The notes: a model not told the origin generated them from the letters alone. A DNA stretch of 64,000 nt from Chitinophagaceae bacterium (GCA_016719165.1 JADKAJ010000001.1:868001-932000); one strand, 5' to 3'. Counted from the stretch's first letter, positions 36,316 through 45,858 are shown. Numbers and translations are program-made.

Positions 36316-38182
36316 CATCAGCTATTAATGATTCCTCATCCCAGCCTTTATCGTTTTGCAATTCAGGATCATGCCTGTCAGATTCAAGTACTTTTTCAAT
36401 TTCTGCTATGTATTCTTTTGTACTGGTAACATACTCATCCTGGTTTTTTATCACCGCCAGTTTCTTGATGGTAGCTTCATCATGCTTTAAGAATATACGG
36501 GCCATCCGGTTGACTGTATACGAACGATACCCCATCATTTTTAAAACATCTGTCCCCACTCTTAATGAGGTATCCAGTGTTTCCCTATAGACATACATCA
36601 TTCCGGCATTCATTAACTGGTACGCATCAAACCTGTTTTCTGCTCTTACCAATATCCGGAGATTAGGAAAATGTTTTTTTATTGTATCAATCATCTCTAG
36701 TCTTTTTTCCAGGTTATCTAGTGCCAGCACAATGATCTTTGCCTGGTCTGCACCAGCTGCCCGCAACAGGTCATGCCTTGAGGCATCGCCATAATAAACT
36801 TTAAAGCCCATTTTACGAAGTAAGTCAACCCTGTCAGAATCATAATCAAGAAATGTAGCCTGTACACCATTTGCCCGTAAAAAACGGCCGATTGTATTTC
36901 CAAAGTGACCAAAGCCGGCAATGATGACCGGATTTTTTTCATCAATCTTATCATCTTCCCGTTCATTCTCTTTTTCTTTAGTACCGAACCGGGGCTGGAT
37001 AATTTTTTCATTAACTAAAATCACAAGAGGGGTTACAGCCATACTGATCGCTACTACTGCTACCATGATGTCAATTGTATCTTTAGGTAATACACCTTCC
37101 TGCAGTGAGAATGACAAAAGAACAAAGCCAAATTCTCCCATCTGACTTAAAGCAAAACCAAAGATCAGGTTTTGGTCAAACCTTAATTTGAAAAGCTTTC
37201 CAAGAATCAAAAGGACTATTCCTTTTATGGTCATGATCAGGAAGACAAGACCCAGTATTAAAACGGGTTTTTGCATAACCAGCTGAAAATCGATCGATGC
37301 ACCGACAGCAATAAAGAACAGTCCCAGCAATAATCCTTTGAAAGGCTCAATATCACTTTCCAGTTCATGCCGGAACTCGCTGTTGGCTAATACAACTCCG
37401 GCCAGGAAAGTTCCAAGGGCAGGACTAAGACCTACTTGCGTCATTAATAATGTGATAGCAATAACTAAAAGCAGGGCTGAGGCTGTAAATATTTCCCGTA
37501 ACCGTGTGCCTGCAACAATTCTTAATAATGGGTTGATCAGGTACCGGCCAGAAAATATTATTGCAAATACTGCAGCCAGTACAATCAGCGTTTGCATCCA
37601 TCCCGACAAGCCTGCCATCCAGGTATTTTTTCCCAACGCCCCTCCACCGGTCAGAGGCTGTAAAGTGGCCAATAAAGGGAAAAAGGCCAGCATAGGAATG
37701 ACCGCAATATCCTGGAAAAGTAAAACGGAAAAAGAGTGACGGCCTGCAGAAGTTTTCATCAGGCCTTTTTCATTCAGTGTTTGTAATACTATTGCTGTTG
37801 ATGAAAGGGCAATGATCATTCCAAGCGCTAAACCCTGCTGCCAGGGAATGTGGAATGATTGAGATATAGCAGTGATAATAATTGTTGTGATCAGTACCTG
37901 TAATCCTCCAAGTCCAAGAATTGATTTCCGGAGCTTCCATAATAATTCAGGCTCCAGCTCCAGTCCGATCAAAAATAGCATCATTACTACCCCGAACTCA
38001 GCGAAATGCATCAGATCATGGCCTTCTGAACCAATCAGGTTCAGTAATGCCGGACCAATAATTATTCCAGCCAATAAATATCCCAGCACTGAACCAAGCC
38101 CGATACGCTTAGCTAAGGGCACCATTACTACTGCTGCCGACAAATAAACAAAAGCCTGAAAAAATAAAGAATTTTTATCCAT
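36293..38182 (-). CDS. Kef-type K+/H+ antiporter (CPA2) with RCK domain
   Basis: The 629-residue protein has a CPA2 antiporter domain of about 12 helices (FLIGLELEPELLW, then GTFLAGVVLANSEFRHELESD) and an RCK/TrkA-N nucleotide-binding domain at about 415-540 with glycine motif IIAGFGHFGNTIG. This is the KefB/KefC layout: K+ efflux in exchange for H+, gated by glutathione adducts in E. coli. The upstream gene, 3 bases before its start, encodes a KefF/KefG-like flavoprotein, which supports a complete Kef unit. Its tail overlaps 23 bases with the convergent Ca2+-ATPase. Confidence 0.93.
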   Translation of the reverse strand: MDKNSLFFQAFVYLSAAVVMVPLAKRIGLGSVLGYLLAGIIIGPALLNLIGSEGHDLMHFAEFGVVMMLFLIGLELEPELLWKLRKSILGLGGLQVLITTIIITAISQSFHIPWQQGLALGMIIALSSTAIVLQTLNEKGLMKTSAGRHSFSVLLFQDIAVIPMLAFFPLLATLQPLTGGGALGKNTWMAGLSGWMQTLIVLAAVFAIIFSGRYLINPLLRIVAGTRLREIFTASALLLVIAITLLMTQVGLSPALGTFLAGVVLANSEFRHELESDIEPFKGLLLGLFFIAVGASIDFQLVMQKPVLILGLVFLIMTIKGIVLLILGKLFKLRFDQNLIFGFALSQMGEFGFVLLSFSLQEGVLPKDTIDIMVAVVAISMAVTPLVILVNEKIIQPRFGTKEKENEREDDKIDEKNPVIIAGFGHFGNTIGRFLRANGVQATFLDYDSDRVDLLRKMGFKVYYGDASRHDLLRAAGADQAKIIVLALDNLEKRLEMIDTIKKHFPNLRILVRAENRFDAYQLMNAGMMYVYRETLDTSLRVGTDVLKMMGYRSYTVNRMARIFLKHDEATIKKLAVIKNQDEYVTSTKEYIAEIEKVLESDRHDPELQNDKGWDEESLIADATGKPGS

Positions 38183-38185
38183 GAA

Positions 38186-38794
38186 TTATGATTTGACCTG
38201 CTCAGGAACAGGTAAAAGGTCATTTAAATAATTTACAGACTGGTATTCATCTTCGCTGATACGGTTGTGCACCAGGGATATCAATAATTGCAGGTATTGT
38301 ACCGCATGAAGTTCAATATCTGCTTCTGACATTTTATGTGTACCATGTACTACAAAGGGAGGCATGTAGTGCATATTACAGAGGGTTGCGGTTTGTTCAA
38401 ATGGGGTAAGGAATTGCCGGATGCTGAACCTGTTCCTGCCGGTTTGGCTATAGGCTTCCAGAGACCCGCCGCAGGATAAAGCATTAAAAATACGTTTACC
38501 CGTGAGCATCTTGCCATTTGCACCATATGCCCAGTTATGTTCCAGTACAAGATCCTGCCATTGTTTGATCATAGCTGGGGCACTGTACCAGTAAAAAGGG
38601 TGTTGCCATATAATGATATCATGTTCCAGCAATAATTGCTGTTCTCGGTTTATATCAATATCCAGGTCAGGATATGTTTCATATAAATCATGAAAATAAA
38701 CATGCTCCAGATGGCGGGTATGATTCACCATCCGCTTATGAATCCTTGACTTTTCGAAGACAGGATGTGCAAATAGAATAAGCAGTTTCGCCAT
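38186..38794 (-). CDS. KefF/KefG-like NAD(P)H oxidoreductase (flavodoxin fold)
   Basis: From ATG 38794 the 202-residue protein begins MAKLLILFAHP, the family-typical N-terminus; a longer frame to 38854 is rejected. Motifs QHPFYWYSAPAMIKQWQD and NALSCGGSLEAYSQTGRN match the flavoprotein family that includes KefF and KefG (Flavodoxin_2). In E. coli these bind the Kef channel and are needed for full activity. It lies 3 bases upstream of the antiporter gene and is surely co-transcribed with it. Confidence 0.93.
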   Translation of the reverse strand: MAKLLILFAHPVFEKSRIHKRMVNHTRHLEHVYFHDLYETYPDLDIDINREQQLLLEHDIIIWQHPFYWYSAPAMIKQWQDLVLEHNWAYGANGKMLTGKRIFNALSCGGSLEAYSQTGRNRFSIRQFLTPFEQTATLCNMHYMPPFVVHGTHKMSEADIELHAVQYLQLLISLVHNRISEDEYQSVNYLNDLLPVPEQVKS

Positions 38795-39066
38795 ACATAA
38801 AAATAAGGCAAAATGCTCAATTGTAATATAGAAAATCAGTAGAGTACTCTGCAAAGAAACTACAGATAGATACTTATAAATATCAGGTAAATAAGTTCAG
38901 CGATTATATTTATTTTTTTGAATATGGGCCTGCATTTTTAATGATTTTGGATTTGATTTTTTACCCCTGTTTAAATGTGCACTAGCTAAATTAACAGATC
39001 GTACCTGTTCCTTTTTGGTTGATGTTATTAATATTTTAACCAGTAATGCTTTTGGGGCACAAAAAA

Positions 39067-39105
39067 ACCGGCAATATTCCTGAATAATTCAGGAGCATTG
39101 CCGGT
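39067..39105 (-). terminator. Rho-independent terminator, minus strand
   Basis: ACCGGCAAT (39067-39075) pairs with ATTGCCGGT (39097-39105), with an inner TCCTGA/TCAGGA stem. The run of seven A at 39061-39067 becomes a T-run on the minus strand. It ends the CBM48-like gene. Nothing else is seen between 38795 and 39125. Confidence 0.85.
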
Positions 39106-39125
39106 GTTATATATTGCAGTACGGA

Positions 39126-39416
39126 TTAAAGAATAACTACACTATTGGTGCCGCCATAAATATTCGGCTCCTGTTTGTCAGCTTCAGGATCATTGATCCA
39201 TTCAGTTTCATTCACCAGGTATTTGAACTCATGTTTAGAATCTTTGGGGAGATTCACATCTGCACTGAAAGTACCATCTTTCTTCTTGCTCATGATTATC
39301 GAACTTTCCCAGTCGCTGTTCAGTCCCAGTATTTCAATTGTTTCTGCGTTCTCCACTTTAAAGGAAAATTTTACTTTACAGTAGTCTTTTGTCTTGTAAT
39401 AGGTTTTTTGTACCAT
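39126..39416 (-). CDS. Stand-alone isoamylase early-set (CBM48-like) protein
   Basis: The 96-residue protein is a single early-set/glycogen-binding domain: KVKFSFKVENAETIEILGLN, then SADVNLPKDSKHEFKYLVN and WINDPEAD. Such domains bind alpha-glucans in glycogen enzymes and AMPK. It has no catalytic domain and no signal peptide, so it is a cytoplasmic single-domain protein, a form known in Bacteroidota. Its partner is not evident. It is followed by a strong terminator. Confidence 0.9.
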   Translation of the reverse strand: MVQKTYYKTKDYCKVKFSFKVENAETIEILGLNSDWESSIIMSKKKDGTFSADVNLPKDSKHEFKYLVNETEWINDPEADKQEPNIYGGTNSVVIL

Positions 39417-39595
39417 TTGCCGGTTTTTGGGTTAAAAATAAAATCTATAAGTAATTCATTGACAAACAGCAATCGGCATAATTGTTACGTTCAGGTAACC
39501 GCTTTTAATACTTGAAAAAGTAAAAGGTAACCCGTTCACCGGGAATTGATAAATAACAGGTTATCCACTTTTTAAGCCCACAATTCAATCATATT

Positions 39596-39635
39596 GGAGT
39601 TTGACAACACTTTAAGGAGCTTGACAACACTTTAA
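39596..39635. repeat. Two tandem 20-bp repeats, GGAGYTTGACAACACTTTAA
   Basis: Copies at 39596-39615 and 39616-39635 differ at one position (T/C in base 5). They occur about 70-110 bases before the small gene at 39706 and immediately follow an AT-rich section. Arrangement suggests binding sites for a regulator on the same face of the helix, as 20 bases is about two turns. Confidence 0.9.
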
Positions 39636-39705
39636 ATAGACAATTTTTAAACCTTTTCACCGTTGTAAAAGGGATCCAATCTATGTAAAACCAATATCTG
39701 TTTGT

Positions 39706-39957
39706 ATGAACCACCCGTACTGCAATGACCAGGCATATATTGCCGAATCATTTTTAATTGATGAGGATTATATCCTGCAAACCTCAAGATTAGCTACTTT
39801 TAAAATTAACTCTTACAAGCTTTCACTGATCAAAGCTGCTTTCTGTAAAACACGGGAAGAGATTTACAATAACCTCCAGAGTAGCTTATTCAATTATAAA
39901 GACCCTACTATTTTATTAGCAGACCTCGGCTTTTTTGAGGAAGAAATAGATAATTGA
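39706..39957 (+). CDS. Small hypothetical protein
   Basis: The 83-residue protein starts at ATG 39706, with Cys6 near the N-terminus and a mixed helical pattern; no signal or membrane segment is evident. It resembles nothing I recognise. It stands alone, with tandem 20-bp repeats upstream. Its coding status rests on length, start codon and normal-looking residue composition. Confidence 0.6.
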   Translation: MNHPYCNDQAYIAESFLIDEDYILQTSRLATFKINSYKLSLIKAAFCKTREEIYNNLQSSLFNYKDPTILLADLGFFEEEIDN

Positions 39958-40157
39958 AAATCCCGGATTTTTATTGATTTGGTAATTTTTGCTTACCTGT
40001 ATTTATTAAATTAATAATGATTGGTCTGTTCAATCAGTGAATGTTCCTTTTAACGGAATTAATAATTTTTAACTCATTTTGTACGCTTAAGTTTTTATAA
40101 TTCCAGTCAGGAGAAGAGAAATAAAAGTCTTAATTTCCTTCTTTCTAATTGTGTATC

Positions 40158-41426
40158 ATGAAAGTATCACTCCGTCTGCGAAGGACTACCATTGTTTTAT
40201 TCATCATCATTTTTTTGGGGTTTATTCTTGCGCAATGTGTCAACAGGCAGGGCGAAAAAAAAATGTCAGGCAACGAAAATGCTACTGCTGAAACTACTCC
40301 TTCGGTCAGTTATTCACAATTTTCCGGATCTGCGAAATGTGCGGGATGTCATAAGGATATTTATGACAAACATATTCAAACGGCACATTATCTCACTTCA
40401 CAACCAGCCGAAGAAAAATATATCAGCGGAAGTTTTAAGCCGGGTAATAATACCTATTCTTATAATCCCCTGTTACGGATTGATATGGAAAAAAGGGACA
40501 GCGGTTTTTACCAGGTAGTATATTATAAAGGAGAAAAGAAAAAAGAGCTTCGTTTTGATATTGTCACAGGGTCCGGTGTGATGGGGCAATCTTACTTGTA
40601 CTGGCGGAATAATAAGTTGTTCCAGATGCCTGTTTCCTACTTCACAGCTGCACAACGCTGGTCTAACAGCCCGGGATTTCCTGATAAAGTAATGCTGGAC
40701 AGGCCAATTACTGCCCGTTGCCTGGAGTGTCACGTCACCTATGCAGGAATTAGCTCTGCACCGGGTGTGGAACCGGAAGAGTATCATCATGACCAGATTA
40801 TATTTGGTGTTGACTGTGAAAAATGTCATGGCCCAGCTGCAGACCATGTAGCGTTTCATACTGAGAATACCAGGGATACAATGGCAAAATATATAATCAA
40901 TTCTTCTTCCCTTTCACGTCAGCAAAACCTGGATATGTGTGTGCTATGCCATGGAGGTAATATTCAGAAAACAAAACCTTCTTTTACCTATACTCCCGGG
41001 AAATCATTGGCTGATTATTTTAAAATCGATACACTCAGCATGGTAGCTGTGCAAAATGAAAATATTGATGTACATGGAAACCAGTTTGGTTTGCTACGGT
41101 CTAGTAAATGTTTTCAACAAAGCACTACGATGACATGCAATACCTGCCACAACTCGCATGAGAAGGAGAGGGGTAAAACGGCTATATTTTCTCAACGCTG
41201 TATGAGCTGCCATACTCCGGGCCATGATAATTTTTGTAAATTAAAATTATCGTTCACTCAATTGAGTAAAAATTGTATTGATTGCCATATGCCGGCAAGG
41301 AAATCCATGGCAGTGGCGGTTTCTCTTCCAGGAGAAGAAGTGCCCCGTGCAGCATTTGTTCGTTCTCACTTTATCAGTATCTATCCAGACGAGACCAAAA
41401 AGATGATTGAGAATATTAATAAATGA
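40158..41426 (+). CDS. Seven-haem c-type cytochrome
   Basis: From ATG 40158 (422 residues; a TTG at 40149 is the alternative) the protein has a hydrophobic N-terminal segment ending LAQC, possibly a lipidation site although Gln at -1 is unusual. Seven haem motifs are present: CAGCH, CLECH, CEKCH, CVLCH, CNTCH, CMSCH and CIDCH, with further His residues for bis-His ligation. It resembles multihaem cytochromes of the c554 group and would work in the periplasm. No obvious partner reductase is adjacent; the next gene is a desaturase 142 bases on. Confidence 0.93.
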   Translation: MKVSLRLRRTTIVLFIIIFLGFILAQCVNRQGEKKMSGNENATAETTPSVSYSQFSGSAKCAGCHKDIYDKHIQTAHYLTSQPAEEKYISGSFKPGNNTYSYNPLLRIDMEKRDSGFYQVVYYKGEKKKELRFDIVTGSGVMGQSYLYWRNNKLFQMPVSYFTAAQRWSNSPGFPDKVMLDRPITARCLECHVTYAGISSAPGVEPEEYHHDQIIFGVDCEKCHGPAADHVAFHTENTRDTMAKYIINSSSLSRQQNLDMCVLCHGGNIQKTKPSFTYTPGKSLADYFKIDTLSMVAVQNENIDVHGNQFGLLRSSKCFQQSTTMTCNTCHNSHEKERGKTAIFSQRCMSCHTPGHDNFCKLKLSFTQLSKNCIDCHMPARKSMAVAVSLPGEEVPRAAFVRSHFISIYPDETKKMIENINK

Positions 41427-41568
41427 AGGAGTACACATTTTAATAACACTTTCATCCAAAGTAGCTGTAAAGTCTGCACTGCATACCAGATAAAGCGTTT
41501 TAACAATACATAATCACCCGTTAAGTCTATATTACAGGATCGTTATACAACAATAATGATTTCTTTGA

Positions 41569-42312
41569 ATGCTTATTATCTTACTCTTTTTTGTAGCTCA
41601 CTGGTACCTTTCACTTTTCATGCAAACTTTTCTTCAGCACCGTTTTGCCGCCCATGCAGCTTTTACTATGAACAAATTCTGGGAACGGTTTTTCTATGGG
41701 GTAACCTATTTCACACAAGGTTCATCTTATGTGAGTCCAAGAGTGTATGCAATTATGCACCGCATGCATCATGCTTATACAGATACAGATAAAGACCCGC
41801 ATTCACCAACATTTGATAAAAATCTTTTTGTGATGATGTGGAGAGTGGGCCGGTTATCTAACGGAATATATAATCAGAATGTAGAATTGGAACCCAGGTT
41901 TCTTAAAAACCTGCCTGACTGGCCTGCTTTGGATAAAATCGGCCATTCTGTTTGGTCAAGACTAGGATGGATTGCTGTTTATGTTATGTTTTATGTACAG
42001 TTTGCCCCATCTGCATGGTGGTATCTATTAATACCATTTCATATTATGATGGTGCCTTTTCATGGCATGATCATCAATTGGTTTGCACACAAATATGGTT
42101 CCGTTAATTTTAAAATGAAGAACACTTCCACCAATTTATTAAAGGTTGATTGGCTGATGATGGGTGAAGGGTATCATAATAACCATCATAAAAATCCATC
42201 CAGTACCAATTTTGGCTTTCGCTGGTATGAGCTGGATCCGACTTATGTCATTATCCGTATTTTTAGCAGGCTAAAGATCATCAAAATTCATAAACCGGTT
42301 CAGGCGTTGTAA
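41569..42312 (+). CDS. Acyl-lipid/acyl-CoA fatty acid desaturase
   Basis: The 247-residue membrane protein carries all three histidine boxes of delta-9-type desaturases: HRFAAH (24-29), HRMHHAY (64-70) and YHNNHH (near 200), with hydrophobic segments around them. It introduces a double bond into membrane fatty acids using a di-iron centre, in the inner membrane. It is rather short for the family, which suggests a compact bacterial form. ATG start. It ends at a bidirectional terminator. Confidence 0.92.
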   Translation: MLIILLFFVAHWYLSLFMQTFLQHRFAAHAAFTMNKFWERFFYGVTYFTQGSSYVSPRVYAIMHRMHHAYTDTDKDPHSPTFDKNLFVMMWRVGRLSNGIYNQNVELEPRFLKNLPDWPALDKIGHSVWSRLGWIAVYVMFYVQFAPSAWWYLLIPFHIMMVPFHGMIINWFAHKYGSVNFKMKNTSTNLLKVDWLMMGEGYHNNHHKNPSSTNFGFRWYELDPTYVIIRIFSRLKIIKIHKPVQAL

Positions 42313-42336
42313 CAATACCAGCGCCGGGTCTATTGC

Positions 42337-42366
42337 AAAAAAAAAGAGCCCTGTTTGGGGCTCTTC
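42337..42366. terminator. Bidirectional rho-independent terminator
   Basis: AAGAGCCC (42344-42351) pairs with GGGCTCTT (42358-42365) around a 6-base loop. The preceding A-run makes a strong T-run for the minus-strand RRM gene; the plus-strand T-run is weak. Confidence 0.8.
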
Positions 42367-42387
42367 ATTATGGGAGAATTTATTTCT

Positions 42388-42657
42388 TTACCATCTTTTG
42401 TTATCTGATCTTGCTGGCTTTTCTTTTGCAACAGAAACAGACATAGACCTTCCATCAATGTCTTTACCATTAAGCCCTTTAATAGCCTGGTTGGCCTCCT
42501 CATCAGATCCCATTTCCACAAAACCGAAACCACGGCTACGGCCTGTTTCCCTGTCATTGATAACTTTCGCTGAAGAAACAGCGCCAAATTGTTCAAACAA
42601 TTTTTTCAGGTCATCATCACCGGTGTGAAAACTTAAGTTCGAAACGTACATGTTCAT
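42388..42657 (-). CDS. RNA-recognition-motif (RRM) protein
   Basis: From ATG 42657 the 89-residue protein is a complete RRM: RNP2 MYVSNLSF at the N-terminus and RNP1 RGFGFVEM at about 45-52, with a basic tail (KEKPARSDNKRW). A longer frame to 42765 adds a hydrophobic non-family leader and is rejected. It binds single-stranded RNA in the cytoplasm, probably as a cold- or stress-adaptive RNA chaperone as in cyanobacteria; that role is inferred. It stands alone. Confidence 0.93.
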   Translation of the reverse strand: MNMYVSNLSFHTGDDDLKKLFEQFGAVSSAKVINDRETGRSRGFGFVEMGSDEEANQAIKGLNGKDIDGRSMSVSVAKEKPARSDNKRW

Positions 42658-42916
42658 AAAACAATAATTTAAAATAAAACAATAAAATACCTGTGACAAA
42701 GGCTTGCAGCAAAAAGTAAAGAGGAGATTAACTGTTACTATGACGAAGAGTAAAAATTGATACAAATCCGGACTGAATGTTGTAAGAGCTTACAATCACC
42801 TTGCGAAGATATGGTATTATAATGGCAATCTGCTGATTATTATTCCAATTCCAATCCCTGCTGACTTTAAGCCAGGTAGAAGGTTTTTATCACAAAGTTT
42901 GCTCTATTGCAATTCC

Positions 42917-44368
42917 TTAAAATGGTTTTGGAACAGAAAATGAGAATGTACTGCCTTCACCCGGTTGGCTTTCGATATATAGTTGCCCGCCATTTTTGAC
43001 CAGGAACTCTTTACAAAGCATTAATCCTAAACCTGTACCAGATTCACTGGCGGTACCTTTTGTCGTGAAGTAATCATTATTCCTGATTTTTGCCAGTGCC
43101 TCGTGGCTCATTCCCATGCCGCTGTCTTTAACATATATTTCAATAAAAGAGGGGTGTTCGTGCACACCAATCGAAATTGTTCCTTTTTCAGGGGTAAATT
43201 TTATGGCATTGGATAAAAGGTTACGCAGGACCAGGTTCATCATGTCTTTATCAATAAAACCATGTACCCGGGGTGGGGCATCATTCAGCATAATTATTCC
43301 TTTGTTTTTCGCCTGCAGGTGCAATGACTGGTAAACTTCATCTATTGATTTTTCAATATCCACAACTTCGGGATTAACTGTTGTCGACTGCATTTGTGTC
43401 TTAGCCCATTGCAACAGGTTTTCCATCAGCCCCACTGCATAATTCATATCTTTAAGTACTTCGGGAATATTATTCTTTAATTCTTCTGCTGACATATTCT
43501 TTTCATTTGCTTCTCTGAAAAGATTGCGTATAGCATACATGGGGGCTTTCAGGTCGTGAGATATAATGCTGAATAGTTTTGTTTTTACTGTATTCAGTTC
43601 TGCCAGCTGAGTGGCCTGTTGCTTAAGCAATTCAGCACTTTCTTCCAGTTTATTGGTTTGTTTTTGTATCTGTTCATTTTTGCCCTCTAACATGTAATTT
43701 TTACTCAGTATCCTTGTGTGGTAAATATCATTTTCTTTTTTGATGAGGAACAATCCATAAAAAATAAATACCAGTGCAAGCCCCTGGTTGAACAGGTAGA
43801 GACCGTTGTTGAATTCTTGTAACTCGTAAGGTTGATGTTCTATAACGACTGCCAGTAAAAAATAACTGACCATTGAAAAGCAGAGGCAAAATATAATGTA
43901 ACCTGTATCTTTTAAAAAGAAAACGGAGAGAATGCCAAAAAGTATAAAAGTAAGACCGACTCCGGGATTAAACCCATAGAGGTAAACCACACAGGTGAAA
44001 AAAGGATACAGGATAAAATAAACCAGCAATGCAGTTTCATGTTTACGCTGATAATTGAAGAATAATACGATGAAGCTGACCAGGGCCGGAAGGCATGCTA
44101 TAATCCAAATACTAACCGGTAACTGACTGTTACTGAACATCCCGCCAACCGGAATGAGTATACCGGTAATTAATTGAAAGAAATTTAGTTTATTGAAAAT
44201 GCCCAGTTTTCGCTGATCATACTCCTCCATGGTTTCTGTAAAACCAATAGCCTTGACAAATCGCAATAAGACCTGGTATTGTTTTTTAAGATGAAGAAAA
44301 TATCCGTTAAGTTTTACAGCAGATAGCTTAGAACGGTTTTGGGATATTGGTTGCGCAGTAATTTCCAT
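42917..44368 (-). CDS. Membrane-bound sensor histidine kinase
   Basis: From ATG 44368 (483 residues; an upstream TTG at 44398 is weaker) the protein has about six membrane helices, a coiled-coil linker and a HisKA domain with phospho-acceptor His271 in SIISHDLKAP. HATPase motifs follow (LRNLLSNAIKFT, DSGMGMS, GTGLGLML). No response regulator is adjacent, so its partner is elsewhere. The membrane part resembles 7TM/MASE-like sensing regions but the signal is unknown. It is divergent from the cyclase pair. Confidence 0.92.
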   Translation of the reverse strand: MEITAQPISQNRSKLSAVKLNGYFLHLKKQYQVLLRFVKAIGFTETMEEYDQRKLGIFNKLNFFQLITGILIPVGGMFSNSQLPVSIWIIACLPALVSFIVLFFNYQRKHETALLVYFILYPFFTCVVYLYGFNPGVGLTFILFGILSVFFLKDTGYIIFCLCFSMVSYFLLAVVIEHQPYELQEFNNGLYLFNQGLALVFIFYGLFLIKKENDIYHTRILSKNYMLEGKNEQIQKQTNKLEESAELLKQQATQLAELNTVKTKLFSIISHDLKAPMYAIRNLFREANEKNMSAEELKNNIPEVLKDMNYAVGLMENLLQWAKTQMQSTTVNPEVVDIEKSIDEVYQSLHLQAKNKGIIMLNDAPPRVHGFIDKDMMNLVLRNLLSNAIKFTPEKGTISIGVHEHPSFIEIYVKDSGMGMSHEALAKIRNNDYFTTKGTASESGTGLGLMLCKEFLVKNGGQLYIESQPGEGSTFSFSVPKPF

Positions 44369-44763
44369 TGGTTTTTCCTTTAGGCTTGGATAAGACAAAG
44401 TAAAAGTATTAAGCGGGAATGTACTAAGAAAGGGAGGTAAGATTGTCGTTTAATCGTAAAACTACGAGCCGGATATTGCGGAAAACTGAAATGGGAAACC
44501 TGAGTATAAATAGCCAGGCTATTTAAAAGTGTTCTGAAAGAATTTGTCTTCAATTTCAAATACGTATACCGGGTAGCTCGATTGTTTAATTGTGAAATCC
44601 CAATATTATTCAGTAAAACAATAGGTACAGAAAAATATTTTATCCCGGATTATATTTTTTCTGTTTAGGTAGTTTAAATGATTTTAAAAACTTCTCAGCA
44701 TTAGAAAAAATCGGGCTAAACAAAACTGATTTTTTTTTATTTTCATGAAATTTGATAATACAA
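44369..44763. other. Divergent intergenic region, kinase / cyclase
   Basis: No gene is supported in these 395 bases. It holds the promoters of the histidine kinase (minus) and the first cyclase (plus), but I see no full promoter consensus, repeat or palindrome of note. The cyclase-proximal part (44640-44763) is very T-rich. Confidence 0.65.
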
Positions 44764-45858
44764 ATGAAAATACAACCGGCGATACGATATAAAGTCAGGC
44801 AGGTAATTAATATCACCGTTTTATGGCTTATCATCGGCGTGTTGGTTGAAATACATAATGCTATTAATTATAACCCGGAAACGGGTAGTTTTTTTATTTA
44901 TTTTATTTTCGGAGGGAATGCTTTACAACATCTTCTCATTACTTCGTTAGGTCCTGTTGCAGGAGGACTGTTAGCAGGTTCATTTATTGTTTTTTATCAG
45001 CGGGAAAAAATGAAAGGTAAAACCTATGGGCAGAAGTTGTTTATTCATTCATTACTCTATCTGATCTTTGTCAGTCTTTGTATACTTATAGTTGGTACTA
45101 TTGGGGCGATCAATGATTCAGCAGCGGCTTCATTCTGGGAAAAATTTGATGCGGCTGTTTTTAATCTCAGGGTTTTGCGGTTGCTGATTACCTGGTATTT
45201 TATTGTACTCTTCACAATTTTTTTTCTTGATATCAGTGAAAAGTATGGACCGGGTACCCTGAAAAAAATGCTCCTTGGCAGGTATCATTCACCGGTACAG
45301 GAAGACAGAATTTTCATGTTTCTAGATTTAAAATCCTCTACTACTATTGCTGAAAAGATCGGCGACGAGTTTTATTTCCGTATGCTTAAATACTTTTTCC
45401 AGCTGGCCACGGAACCCGTTTTAAACTGTAAAGGCGAAATATATCAATATGTTGGTGATGAGATAATTATTTCCTGGAACCGAAAAGAGGGTTTGCAAAA
45501 TGCCAACTGCCTGCAATGCTTTTTTTCAATACAGGAAACTATCCGGGCGAAAAGCGATTATTTCAAAACTCAGTTTGGAACAGTACCGGATTTTAAAGCT
45601 GCTATTCATTCAGGAATTGTTACTACGGGGGAAGTCGGGGTCATTAAGAAAGATATTGTCTATAGCGGGGATATCCTGAATACTACAGCCAGGATTATGT
45701 CCCTTTGTAATCAATATAATACTTCGTTGATTATATCCGGAGTTATTTACGAGGAATTAAAAAGGACCGCCGGGTATGAGTTTAACTGGCTGGATAGTCC
45801 CGGTTTACGGGGAAAAACAACAAAAACGCCGGTCTTTAGTGTAAACAGGAAGGTATAA
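44764..45858 (+). CDS. Membrane-anchored class III adenylate/guanylate cyclase
   Basis: From ATG 44764 (a TTG at 44752 is the alternative) the 364-residue protein has about four membrane helices (roughly 14-30, 44-78, 93-112, 138-156) and a cytoplasmic cyclase domain from about 180. Metal-binding Asp188 (FLDLKSST) and Asp232 (VGDEI), and the transition-state Asn306 and Arg310 (LNTTARI), are present. The usual substrate-selecting Lys and Asp are replaced by Gln228 and Val299. Purine specificity is thus uncertain. A second cyclase gene follows after 92 bases. Confidence 0.92.
   Translation: MKIQPAIRYKVRQVINITVLWLIIGVLVEIHNAINYNPETGSFFIYFIFGGNALQHLLITSLGPVAGGLLAGSFIVFYQREKMKGKTYGQKLFIHSLLYLIFVSLCILIVGTIGAINDSAAASFWEKFDAAVFNLRVLRLLITWYFIVLFTIFFLDISEKYGPGTLKKMLLGRYHSPVQEDRIFMFLDLKSSTTIAEKIGDEFYFRMLKYFFQLATEPVLNCKGEIYQYVGDEIIISWNRKEGLQNANCLQCFFSIQETIRAKSDYFKTQFGTVPDFKAAIHSGIVTTGEVGVIKKDIVYSGDILNTTARIMSLCNQYNTSLIISGVIYEELKRTAGYEFNWLDSPGLRGKTTKTPVFSVNRKV

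Noticed and set aside
39561..39569. TTATCCACT, one mismatch from a DnaA box
   Set aside because: A single near-match with no cluster, dnaA or dnaN gene nearby; not an origin.
42658..42765. Hydrophobic leader before the RRM protein
   Set aside because: RRM proteins of this kind start at MNMYVSNL; the leader is untranslated upstream sequence read in frame.
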